From NCBI GenBank assembly GCA_021734475.1, contig JAIPIU010000008.1, forward strand, positions 1 to 62,443: a DNA stretch of 62,443 nucleotides. The letters run 5' to 3'. Source of the stretch: Candidatus Altimarinota bacterium. Lineage in GTDB: Bacteria > Patescibacteriota > Gracilibacteria > Absconditabacterales > Absconditicoccaceae. How positions within the stretch are numbered: position 1 is the stretch's first letter; the number at the start of each line of letters is the position of its first letter. This document shows positions 8,836 through 17,910 of the stretch, one piece after another. The position numbers and the translations under genes were made by a program. The notes beneath the pieces were generated by a model. The model was not told where the DNA came from. It made no database searches and worked only from the letters and a program-made list of their open reading frames with translations.

Positions 8836-9702
8836 GTCATATCCCTATAAGCAACTAAGTCCTTTCTGAAAGAAATTTGGAGGGGATTTTTTATTTTAAT
8901 TAAACAAGATTTTGTTCCAACCAATTATCAATATCTCACTCTTCATTTTGTGCTAATTGATTAGCTTTTTCTATTTTTTTATATTCATCCATTCTAGCAC
9001 TATTTTCTGCCTCTCAAATTCTTTTTTCAAAGTTTCATAAAATTTTATTAACACTATTTATATCAAGATTATCTATATTTTGATTATTGTCACCCATCAT
9101 TTCCATTGTTCTTAAAGAGAAAGATCAATTATTATATTTAATTAATTCATATCTCGTTTTTATATCAGGAGTTTTGTGTCTTTCTATTGAAATACCTTTT
9201 CATCAAGACTTTATATCCTCTTTTCAATTTATATATTCTCATGATACACCAAAAGGCACAATAGAAATATCAACTCATTGAGAATCTTGATATTTAAAAG
9301 TTACAGCACCACCAGAAGCATTTTTTGATTTTAATTTATTGTAAATATTATCAAATCTTTGATCTATAGGAACTTCTTTATTTTCAATAACTTCATTATT
9401 TTGTTGAAGTTGGTTTACGGACATTTTAATACGTCGTTAAAAAATAAATATATCTAATTATACTCGCCCCTCGCAATTTGTCAAATATTTGAGGACTTTT
9501 TTTATGTGGGAGAAAACTAGTGTTTTGTGAGATTTTTGAAAAAAGTCTGAGAAAATAGGAAATTTCTTTAATTTTTTGATTGATTTATCTTATTTTTATG
9601 TTATCTTAATTTAGACAAAATCCCCTCCAAGTGGTCAAGTGAGGGATACGAACAGACAACACGCACTATCCATCATAATTCTACGACGGACTAGTGCGAA
9701 AC
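8829..9702 (+). mobile_element. Cassette 2 of the integron-like array
   Basis: The unit starts with GTTGTCTGTC and ends at the AAC|GTT point of attC-like site 2. The first seven bases are the reverse complement of AGACAAC at 9654-9660, and complementarity continues imperfectly through a shared ATCCCT word. It holds one gene, on the opposite strand, which uses TGA as Gly. The donor was therefore a code-25 organism or the gene has been in this lineage for long. Confidence 0.7.
8900..9424 (-). CDS. Protein of unknown function inside cassette 2
   Basis: This 174-residue protein runs against the direction of the array. It starts MSVNQLQQNNEVIENK and reads through about ten TGA codons as Gly to a TAA at 8900-8902. 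The middle has short beta-like segments (GVDISIVPFGVSGEYI) and the C-terminal 60 residues are a charged helix, perhaps a coiled coil. No signal peptide or membrane segment is present. I recognise no family. Antisense genes in integron cassettes usually need their own promoter; the AT-rich stretch 9425-9480 is the only candidate and I see no clear boxes there. Cargo of integron cassettes is often of unknown function, which fits. Confidence 0.7.
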
Positions 9703-9830
9703 GTTATGAGACATACTCGGGAGCTATCTAAAAAATTTCGGGGGTGTTTTGCCCTTATGGGGCAATCTTCCTTTGAAAAAGGAAGCGAAACAAATATATT
9801 CCAATTGATTTATTTTCTAAATTTAGAAAT
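9425..9830. other. Gene-free stretch holding attC-like site 2 and small hairpins
   Basis: No credible gene lies in these 406 bases. They contain attC-like site 2 and, further right, two adjacent hairpins: TGCCC/GGGCA (about 9749-9764) and CTTCC/GGAAG (about 9768-9786). No T-run follows them on the plus strand, so they are not clear terminators. Confidence 0.6.
9654..9710 (+). other. attC-like site 2
   Basis: R'' is AGACAAC (9654-9660), then A, then L'' CGCACTATCC (9662-9671), a short loop, L' GGACTAGTGCG, AA and the R' core ACGTTATG (9701-9708). The L arms pair except for one extra C in L', the kind of extrahelical base that gives attC its polarity. At about 57 bases it is a compact, typical attC. 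R'' is the reverse complement of the first bases of cassette 2. Confidence 0.82.
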
Positions 9831-10748
9831 ATGAAAGAGTCAAATTACTGACTTGGAATGTATAAAATAAACAAGAAAAACTGAAAATTATTAGACAATA
9901 TTTTTCAAAATACAAATAAATTATTTTATACAGCATCTACCATAAAAATAGTATTAGCCGGATTGTTTTATGAAAATTGTTTAGCAGAATTCAACAAGAC
10001 AATAAAAGTAAAAAATAAAGATAAATCCATCTGATGAATATTATATAATACAAAATGAGAAACATTAATATCATACGATGTATTAATAAATCTTATGATA
10101 ACAATATCAGACAACACAGCCACAAATATCATATTTGATAAATTAACATCAAAACTTTGAGATCTAAGTATATTTATAGCTAAAAAACTAAACCTAAAAA
10201 ATACGAAGATTTTTGATATTCGCAAACAAAAAAAATTAGATTATATGTATGGAAGTTGAGAGTCTACACCACAAGAATTTCTTATTTTGTTGAAATATTT
10301 TTTATTTGATTCTAAATATGCTAAAGAAATAAGAAAAATAATGTCTAATCAATACATCAAAGGAAGATGATTAAGATATTTTGATAAAAATAAATTTATC
10401 GATACAGGAAACAAAAGCTGACAATTGGATGATATGATAAATGATTGTTGATTTATAGAAACAAAGAATGAAATATTTTTATATACTATTTTTATGAAAG
10501 TACCAAAAAATTCAGAATATGAATACGAAGTAGAAAATAAATATTATAAAAACATATGAAAAATAATTTTAAATTCTTTTAAAAAACTAACAAAACACCC
10601 CCTTTCTTAGTTAAAATAGCAATTTAAGTCTTATACTCCCTCGTACGCAAGCCCTCGCAATGCTCGGGTCTCATAACAGCCTCTGTCTAAATATCCTGAC
10701 TACTATAAATTTTCAACTGAACGTCAGGACATTAGACTAGAGGCAAAC
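9703..10748 (+). mobile_element. Cassette 3 of the integron-like array
   Basis: The unit begins GTTATGAGAC and ends in attC-like site 3, whose R'' side reads GTCTCATAAC: ten bases in exact reverse complement. It carries a single plus-strand serine-hydrolase gene that uses TGA as Gly. The stretch 9711-9830 before the gene has small hairpins only. Confidence 0.75.
9831..10610 (+). CDS. Class A beta-lactamase-fold serine hydrolase
   Basis: The 259 residues show three penicillin-binding motifs in order: SxxK as ASTIK near residue 40, SDN in ISDNTATN near residue 103, and KSG in TGNKSGQ near residue 205. This is the DD-peptidase/beta-lactamase fold (Beta-lactamase2 group). The usual omega-loop ExxLN with the general-base Glu of class A enzymes is not evident, and there is no signal peptide, so true beta-lactamase activity is doubtful; a cytoplasmic amide or ester hydrolase is an alternative. 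TGA codons encode several Gly, so the gene is at home in code 25. It is the only gene of cassette 3 and points the way cassette genes normally do, with attC-like site 3 about 60 bases after its stop. Confidence 0.8.
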
Positions 10749-10755
10749 GTTATGC
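10668..10755 (+). other. attC-like site 3
   Basis: R'' is GTCTCATAAC (10668-10677), then A, L'' GCCTCTGTCTAA (10679-10690), an inner stem CCTGAC/GTCAGG, L' TTAGACTAGAGGC (10732-10744), AA and the R' core ACGTTATG (10747-10754). The L arms pair over 12 bases with a single unpaired T in L'. The R boxes CATAAC and GTTATG are reverse complements. This is the clearest attC of the three. Confidence 0.85.
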
Positions 10756-10792
10756 TAACAAAAAAAATAATTATTTATATTTCAATTTACAT

Positions 10793-11293
10793 ATGACAAA
10801 TTATTTTATTGGCTACGGTAGCTTATTGAGTCACAATTCACTAAAAAAAACTATAAAAGATAGAGATTTTATCCCAGTTATTGTTAAATGATTCAAAAGA
10901 ATTTTTAATGTTGATTTAGATCCAAACTCTAACAAAGATCTAGATGTTTTAAATATAGTCAAAGATAAGAATAGTTTTTTTAATGGAATTTTAATTAAAA
11001 TTACCGATGAAGAACTTTTAAAATTGAAAGAAAGAGAGAAACATTATGTTTTTGAAAAAGTTGAAGCAAAAGATATAAACTCAAATAAAATATACAAAAA
11101 CTGTATTCTATCAATTGATCATAATTTAGATATTGATTTGGGATTTAAAAAACCAGATCAAAGTTATTTCGATTTATGCAGAGAGGCAGCATATCATATC
11201 AATGAAAATTTTGGAAATATGTTTGATGAAACTACTTTTACTTCAGATGGAACTAGAGTAAAAGAATTTTTATTAAAAAATCCAGATTATTAA
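10793..11293 (+). CDS. Gamma-glutamylcyclotransferase-like protein
   Basis: The 166-residue protein starts TNYFIGYGSLLSHNSL, the FGYGSL signature of the GGCT/ChaC/AIG2 fold. A Glu in KLKEREKHY near residue 78 lies where the catalytic acid of the family is expected. Family members cyclise gamma-glutamyl groups, for example in glutathione, to 5-oxoproline; the substrate here is unknown. Only one or two Gly are TGA. The gene begins 38 bases after attC-like site 3, but no attC follows it, so it is either the last incomplete cassette or flanking chromosome. Its stop codon overlaps the stop of the convergent subtilase gene. Confidence 0.8.
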
Positions 11294-13080
11294 TTATTCA
11301 ACTCCCCTTCAAACAAATACTTTAAATCCTGAATCAATTCCAGATTTTTTTCTTGTTCAGGTTTTTTTTCCAATCAACTAAGCAAAGATACTAGTGATTG
11401 ATAAGTCTTGGTTCTTTTACTCTGAGAGTACGATCTCATCTGTATTTTGATAGCATTAAATAATGCTACAGCTTTTTTATTCAAGTCAGGATTTATTTTT
11501 TCATCAGATTGTGAAATATTATATTTCATCAATTTTTCTATATTTAGAAATTTACCTACCTTGCCTTCATATCCAGGATTGATTGAATCTATATCTTCAC
11601 TACTAGCAAACAAAGCTTTTTGGATATCTATATTTTTCAGCTCTGGTTTATTGGCCCATAATAAAGCTATCGCTCCAGCTACTATAGGACTAGCAAAAGA
11701 TGTCCCATTCCCTAGATCATAAATATCATCGATGCTACTATATTTTTTCTCTGATAATGAAAATATCTCTTCACCAGGAGCAGACATATCCAAACAATTT
11801 TTTCAGTAATAAGAAAACTCAGATTTCTTTTTGTTTTCATCTACCGATGCTACTCATATCACATAATTTTCTCATGCATCATTACAGACTGGAGAGCTTG
11901 GATATCTATCCAAATTTTGTTTACTCTTATTATCAAAAGCATTACCAGCAGCAGCACTTATGATGGCTCATTTATCCCAAGCATATTCAAAATAATTATC
12001 AAAATCTGACTGATAAACATTCTCTCACTCAGCACCAAAACTCATATTGATAATCTGAGCTCCATTGTCTACAGCATAACGCACAGCATCCCCAATATTG
12101 TAAATATTTTTTCATGAATCATCGAATATTTTGATCGGCATTATTTTAGATTTGGGAGCTATACCTGCTATTCATAAACCATTATCTTTGATGGCTGAAA
12201 TTATACCAGCTATCATTGTCCCATGATCAGATGTCGGAGATATATTATTATTTCATCATACAAAATTCCATCCATTCACATCATCTATATATCAGTTATT
12301 ATCATCATCTATTCCATTATCAGCTATCTCTTTTGAATTAGTCCAAATATTAGATTTTAAGTCTGGATGATCAATTTTCACTCCAGCATCCAATACAGCT
12401 ACAGTTATCCCTTCTCACAATTTAGGATAATTATTCCAAGCATATTTCACATTTATCTGACTTAGATATTTCTGTTTGGATGAATAAGTATCATTACTTA
12501 GTTTAGGATAAATTTTAAAAGATTTCAAATCAGAATTGATTCAAGCATTATTTTCTATTCTAAAATTACTAGTAATTTCGTTTACACTTGGTAGATATAG
12601 CCAAATTTTATCTTGTGACCGAGAAATTATATTCGCCTTGCTAGATCCAAAATAAACATTAGCTGCATAATCACCCAATCCCAATCATTGAATCAATACT
12701 TTTTCTCATACAGCTCAATCTTTTTTGATGTATTTACCATCAGATATATCTACAATTATAGGTTTTACAGAATATTGGACACTCTCAAACAAATTTCAAT
12801 TAACATAAATTTTGATAAGTCCAAGCAAAGGAATATTGGAAGGAATAGATATTTGTATAAGATTATTTGACCAAGAAATAATTCAGTTTGATCATTTTAC
12901 GAAACAATGCGTATCATCATTGAAACATATTCATCCATAAGTTCCTATATCATCACCAAATCTATCTCAATATATACTCACAGTTTTTCCTACTTCCAAA
13001 AAATTATTTGACAAAGATACAGCTCAAACAAAAGATCAAAACAATCAGAACAGAAACAAAACTAATATTCACTTTTTCAT
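11290..13080 (-). CDS. Secreted subtilisin-like serine protease (S8) with N-terminal TIG-like domain
   Basis: The 596-residue protein has a signal peptide (MKKGILVLFLFGLFGSFVGA) and, before the protease, about 150 residues that resemble an IPT/TIG beta-sandwich (VEVGKTVSIYGDRFG). The catalytic triad is clear: Asp in VAVLDAGVKIDHPDL, His in SDHGTMIAGI and Ser in GTSFASPIVAGAIAL, with the oxyanion Asn in AAAGNAF. Family knowledge: S8 proteases degrade or process extracellular proteins. A C-terminal helical tail of about 90 residues follows the protease domain. It would act on the cell surface or outside, useful to an organism thought to live on other cells. Dozens of TGA codons are read as Gly. 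Its TAA overlaps the stop of the facing gene. Confidence 0.95.
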
Positions 13081-13155
13081 ATATCACAAAAAATATAAAA
13101 TCAGAATCTAAATTATTTTTTTATTTGATTAAATCAACGGAATAAATATCTACAA

Positions 13156-13245
13156 GTCATTCCGGTCTCATTGACGAAGGCTGCAACCGGAATCTACTAA
13201 TTGACGTTATAAGATTCCGGCTGCAATGAATAACGCCGGAATGAC
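13156..13245. repeat. Dispersed GTCATTCCGG repeat, paired copy
   Basis: GTCATTCCGG..GCAACCGGAATCT (13156-13195) is followed by AGATTCCGG..GCCGGAATGAC (13212-13245). The two halves are near reverse complements. Related copies lie at 14717, 16046, 28230, 31616, 38356, 47491 and 51717. The 13081-13287 gap holds nothing else. Confidence 0.9.
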
Positions 13246-13287
13246 AAATAATTAGTTAATATTTAAATCTGTTAATCCATTAATACT

Positions 13288-14712
13288 GTGCAAGCATTCA
13301 ACTTCTCATTCATAAATCTAGGATGTAACAAAAACTTAGTCGACACACAGTTTCTGATGTGAAGAATTTTTGACCTATGAATAAATAATCCAAACTATGA
13401 AATAAATTACAATACAGACCCTTACGATAAACAAGTAGATTTTGTTTTTCTCAATACTTGCTGATTTATCTCAAGTTGAAGAGAAGAAATGATCAGCACT
13501 ATGAATGATTTAATAAAAAAATGAAAAAAGGTCTACCTACTGGGTTGTTGACTCCAATACTTCAAAACTCTTTCAAACGCAAAAACTAATGCCCCCTTGA
13601 TAAAGGGGGGTCTGGGGGGATTTAAAGAAGAAATTAAAATAACAAAAGATATCTTTCATCTCTCTCGATCTGATTTTGAAAACATCACAATAGCTAAACT
13701 ACTCAAATGATACAATTCTCCAGATTTCAAAGATTTTAAATTTACAGAATACCCAAGAGCCTATACCAATGCTGAATTTTGATTTGAATATCTCAAAATA
13801 GCTGAATGATGTGATAATCATTGTACTTTTTGTATCATCCCCAAACTTAGATGAAAACAAAAATCTCTCCCAATCGAAAAAATAATAAACGAAATTTATA
13901 ATATGCTAAATGCTGGAATTCAAGAAATTATTTTGATAGCTCAAGATACAACTACTTATTGAAGAGATCTTTATGGTGAAAGTAAATTATTTGAATTACT
14001 CGAAGAAATAGAAAAAATAGATGCTGATTTTCAATACAGACTACTATATCTATACCCAGATATAATCACCATCAAAGAACTAAAAAGACTCACAAGATTC
14101 AAAAAATTTATCCCATATTTTGATATCCCATTACAACATATTTCTTCTCCTATACTCAAAAGAATGTGAAGATTTTATGATGAAAAAAAGATATATCAAT
14201 TATTAGATTTCATCAAAAAAGAATTTCCAAACAGTTTTATTAGAACAAATTTCATTATTTGATTCCCATGAGAAGAAGCAGAAGATAATCAAAAGTTATT
14301 AGAATTTATCAATCTAAAATATTTTGACAATATAGCACTTTTTGAATATCACGATGAGCCATTTGCTACATCAAGCAAACTAGATAAAAAAGTTCCTGAT
14401 ACTATAATTAGAAAAAGATTTACTGAAGCTAGACAATTAGTTAATCGTCAATTACTAGATCGAGAAGATAATAGAAAATGAAAAGAATATATTTGATATA
14501 TAATGGACATTCAAACAAACTTGTCCTCCTTGACAAAGGAGGTGGCGTGAATGAAGTGAACGACGGAGGATTTAAAAACACTAATTACTGTTCGTCCACA
14601 ACTTCACGCCCCAGAAATTGATCCTTATGATGAGATTAAATTAGAACAAATTACTTGAGTTTTTGAAGACAAAGATTTAGAAATTTGAGATAAAATAGTC
14701 TATAAAATATAA
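13288..14712 (+). CDS. rimO: Ribosomal protein uS12 methylthiotransferase RimO
   Basis: This 474-residue radical-SAM enzyme would methylthiolate the conserved Asp of ribosomal protein uS12. The N-terminal UPF0004 domain has its cluster cysteines in NLGCNKN, LNTCGF and LLGC. The radical-SAM motif CDNHCTFC sits in EGCDNHCTFCIIPKLRG, which with LIAQDTTTYGRDLYGE is typical of RimO, not MiaB. A TRAM domain ends the protein. The start is GTG at 13288; an in-frame TAA lies just upstream. Two segments look inserted in frame: NAPLIKGGLGG (13592-13622, after LGCGLQYF) and LSSLTKEVAGMK plus flanks in the TRAM domain (14521-14572). Both are DNA repeats. Confidence 0.93.
13592..13622 (+). repeat. G-rich palindromic repeat inserted in frame in rimO (first)
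   Basis: CCCCCTTGATAAAGGGGGG followed by TCTGGGGGGATTT. The same kind of sequence occurs between genes at 35057-35087 and in murF at 34199-34266. Here it keeps the rimO frame open and encodes about 11 residues absent from typical RimO. Confidence 0.85.
14521..14572 (+). repeat. Palindromic repeat inserted in frame in rimO (second)
   Basis: TCCTCCTTGACAAAGGAGG plus GTGGCGTGAATGAAGTGAACG and GGAGGATTT. Two TGA codons inside it are read as Gly. It splits the TRAM domain between EYIGYIMD and TLITVRPQ. Confidence 0.85.
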
Positions 14713-14716
14713 AAAA

Positions 14717-14780
14717 TCATTCTGGCACTCGTCCTTTGTTAAGTCAAAGGATTATTGACGAAATATACAGTCGGAATCTA
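14717..14780. repeat. Dispersed GTCATTCCGG-type repeat, degenerate copy
   Basis: ATCATTCTGGCACTCGTCC ... GTCGGAATCT with an inner hairpin GTCCTTTG/CAAAGGAT, starting 4 bases after the rimO stop. The same inner word recurs in the copy at 31616. Confidence 0.7.
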
Positions 14781-14857
14781 TATAAAAATCTTTCTAATAT
14801 CAATAAAAATTACTAGATTTTCTATTCCAAAATCTAATCCGAAAATAACATAGAATA

Positions 14858-15277
14858 CTATTTCTGTTTTTTATGTAATAATTCTTTTCATTGTCCACCA
14901 AACTTAGTAGCCACAATATCAATCACCAAACCATAAATTGCTCATGCTAATATAGTCAACCAAAAAACAAAAGATTGTTCTGCACTTGTGATAGTTGTAT
15001 TCATATAAATACCTATTGCTATATCTATAGAAACAATAGCTCCAAATAACGCACCACGAAAAATAAAAGTTTTAAATCAAAAGATTGGATGAATAGTATA
15101 AATTCAAACGATACCAACTACTACTCATATCAAAAAACGATTAAATAAAATACTTCGCATAAGTGGTGTTCATCGAATATCTGGACTAGAAGAACTAGCT
15201 AGCCACACACATAAAAGTCAAAATAAAATTCAAAAAACAATAGAAATCAAAAGTCTGTTTAGAAATTTTTTTTGCAT
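14858..15277 (-). CDS. Small membrane protein of unknown function
   Basis: The 139-residue protein starts MQKKFLNRLLISIVFG. Four hydrophobic helices are visible, around residues 8-28, 50-65, 75-95 and 105-125, with a short basic tail ending KELLHKKQK. No motif identifies it. TGA codes for several glycines within the helices, confirming expression under code 25. It lies between rimO and the dedA-like gene and is transcribed away from both. Confidence 0.75.
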
Positions 15278-15414
15278 TTTTTATAGTAAAAAAATAAATC
15301 CCATTCAAGATATTCTTTTTGATACAACATTCAAATAGTTTTTTATTTGAATTAAAATCCTACTTCAATAGATTACTTTTAATTTATTAATTTTTAAATA
15401 ATTTCAACCAAATC

Positions 15415-16044
15415 ATGTCAGAATTTATAGCACCAATAGTTGATCGATATATGTCACACATAAATTATCGAACTATCACAGCACTTATGACTATCGAAAG
15501 TTCATTTATACCATTTCCATCAGAAGTTATAGTGCCACCTGCATGATGGAAAGCGGCTCAATGATTACTCAATCCATATCTAGTTGTATTTTTTTCTACA
15601 CTATGAGCTTTGATATGAGCATTGATAAATTACTATTTATCACTTCGACTTGGAAGAAAAATAATATATAGACTAGCAAACACAAAACGAGCTCATATAA
15701 TTATGATAAACAAAGAATCCATACAAAAATCTGAAGAATATTTTCGTAAAAAATGAAAAATATCAACATTCATTTGACGTTTGATACCAGCTATCCGCCA
15801 ACTAATATCAATACCTGCATGACTTGCAAAAATGGATTTATGACACTTCATTTTATATACCTCATTATGAGCATTATTACGAAATCTAGCTCTATTTTTC
15901 GTATGATATATACTATGACAAAATCGAGAAATGGTAAAAGAATATAACCATATATTCAAATATATAGTCTATGGAATAATTTGATTAGCTATAGTATATT
16001 TAATCGTTAAAAAGATATTAAAAAGGGGAAAAAATAGCAACTAA
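15415..16044 (+). CDS. DedA family membrane protein
   Basis: The 209 residues match DedA/SNARE-associated proteins: ESSFIPFPSEVIVPPAGW near the N terminus, GALIGALINYYLSLRLG, then the conserved cytoplasmic motif FIGRLIPAIRQLISIPAG and a terminal helix pair. DedA proteins are thought to act as lipid scramblases or flippases, for instance recycling undecaprenyl phosphate or phosphatidylethanolamine. Conserved glycines in GRxxPxxR and in the helices are TGA codons. A copy of the GTCATTCCGG repeat starts one base after the stop. Recognition is strong; the exact lipid is unknown. Confidence 0.92.
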
Positions 16045-16045
16045 A

Positions 16046-16160
16046 GTCATTCCGGTCTTATTAGCGAAGCTTGCAACCGAAATCTAAGTGAAACGAATTC
16101 TGCTTAAGCGAAATAAAAATAATAGACTCCTTCTTCCAAAAATAATCCGATAATGACAAA
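16046..16160. repeat. Dispersed GTCATTCCGG repeat, paired and degenerate
   Basis: GTCATTCCGGTCTTATTAGC ... GCAACCGAAATCT, then about 50 bases later TAATCCGATAATGACA, a decayed reverse complement. It fills the gap between the dedA-like gene and hemW. Confidence 0.8.
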
Positions 16161-16185
16161 TTAGTTTTAATAGATAATTTCTTAT

Positions 16186-17427
16186 ATGTTGAGTCTCTAT
16201 ATCCATATTCCATTCTGTGATCATAAATGCAAATATTGTTCATTTAATATTTTTCCAGTTAATAATATAAATAACTCACAAAAAATAATAGACAATTATA
16301 TATCTAGTTTACAAAAAGAAATAGATTTTTATTGAATTTTTTTTTGAAATCAGGAAATTAAATCGATTTATTTTTGATGAGGAACACCAAACAAGATCTG
16401 ATCAAAAAATATAATAAAAATTATAGATATCATCCAAAATAAATTTAATTTAGAAAATTTAGCTGAATTAAGTTTTGAATTCAATCCATATCCATCCGAT
16501 GAAATATTTGAGATTATCAAAACACTAAACAAAAAATATAAAAACGTATCTAGACTAAGATATAGTTTTTGAATACAAAGTTTGGATAACCAAATATTAC
16601 AAGAATCATGAAGAGAATCATCTTTTGTATGAATAGTTGATTTTTTGAGATGACTAAGAAATATCAAACAAGAAAATAACGTAGTAAACTTTGATTTTAT
16701 AGCATTTGGTAAATTCAAAAAAGATAATGAATGAAACACAATACTTCGAAACGACAATACTATGGACTTTTTTGAAGAGTTTATAAATTCATGATTTGCA
16801 GAAAGTTTTTCTCTATATACTCTAGAATTATTTCCATGAAGTTTACGATATCATCAAAACAAAGAAATGTTTGCTGATGATGATATATACGAAGAATTCG
16901 CTATCCTAAAAGATATGATATTAGATGGCTGATACTCTAGATACGAATTATCCAACTTTGCTAAACTAGGCAAAAGTAGCATCCACAATAGAGTTTACCG
17001 AGAGATGGAAAATTATATATGATTGGGAGTATCATGATCTTCATTTTTAAATTCAAACATAGACGGATATTCAGAACTTATAAAAAAAATTAAAATAAAA
17101 CCTGAATGAAACAATAAATGAGTCAGATTTACAAATACACAATCAATTTCTGATTATATAAATTGAGATTTTATCGATCCAAAAAACATCCAAGTTTTGG
17201 ATAACAAAGATTATCTTATAGAAAAGTTTTTCCTAAATCTTAGAACAGATCAATGAATCAAAAATATAGATGAATTCAAATCAGTACTAGTACCCCATTA
17301 TCAATCACTAATAGAACAATTTCACAAATCTTGATTCTGTACTATAGATAAGAAAAAAATAAAATTAAGTGACCAATGAATGGACGTTTTCAATTCTATT
17401 GTTACAGATTTACTAGAAGAAATTTAA
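16186..17427 (+). CDS. hemW: HemW-like radical SAM protein
   Basis: The 413-residue protein starts MLSLYIHIPFCDHKCKYCSF, the CxxxCxxC radical-SAM cluster motif of the HemN/HemW family. YFGGGTPNKI and SFGIQSLDNQIL are also family blocks, and the C-terminal HemN domain (GGYSRYELSNFA) is present. HemW is regarded as a heme chaperone rather than a true coproporphyrinogen oxidase. No heme pathway genes lie nearby, so a chaperone or unknown role is more likely here. The GGG of the SAM-binding motif includes TGA codons. The stop codon overlaps the stop of rlmH on the other strand. Confidence 0.9.
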
Positions 17428-17870
17428 TAATGATAGTTTCTATTCTGAGAAATCATATCTACTCTATACACTTGCTCCAACAAAATTAGTTTAGCTAATC
17501 AGTGCTGTATAGTTATTTTTCCAAATCCAAGTTTCAAATCTATATCATTTTCCAATAATTTTTCATCCAAACCATATGGTCATCATATGATAAAGACTAT
17601 ATCATTATTTTTTTTACAAAAATCAAAAATCTGATCAGTATCCAAAGATTTACCATCTTTACTAAGTAAAACTTTTTTGTAAGATCAGAATCTTTTGCTT
17701 ATTATATCTATAATATTTTGAGTATCTTTTTGAATTATTTGTATATGAGTTCAATTTTTAGATGGTTTGATATTTTCTATCTTAAGTTTTTTTCAAAATC
17801 TCTTTTGATACTCTTTGATAGCTATATCAAAATGTTTATCTGAATCTGAAACAGCCAAGATAACAAACAT
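17424..17870 (-). CDS. rlmH: 23S rRNA pseudouridine(1915) N3-methyltransferase RlmH
   Basis: This 148-residue SPOUT methyltransferase has the family blocks FIIGGPYGLDEKLL (the knot, with Gly from TGA), KITIQHGLAKLILLEQVYR and the terminal NRNYHY; RlmH usually ends with a similar His/Tyr sequence that contacts the substrate. It methylates pseudouridine 1915 in helix 69 of 23S rRNA. The length is close to that of E. coli RlmH (about 155). The gene is convergent with hemW and shares two stop-codon bases. Obg lies upstream on the same strand in reading direction, 40 bases away. Confidence 0.9.
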
Positions 17871-17910
17871 TATCCAAAATTTAACATTTAAAATTTATCA
17901 TTTCACATTC

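Noticed and set aside
8616-8924. Open frame of 102 codons on the minus strand after the methylase gene
   Set aside because: It lies across the right inverted repeat, attC-like site 1 and CGCTATCGCT word repeats; composition is repeat-driven and it crosses the cassette border.
12068-12085. AGCATAAC, a possible R'' box that would close a fourth cassette with the gamma-glutamylcyclotransferase gene
   Set aside because: It lies inside the subtilase coding region, and no L''/L' pair or ACGTT core follows.
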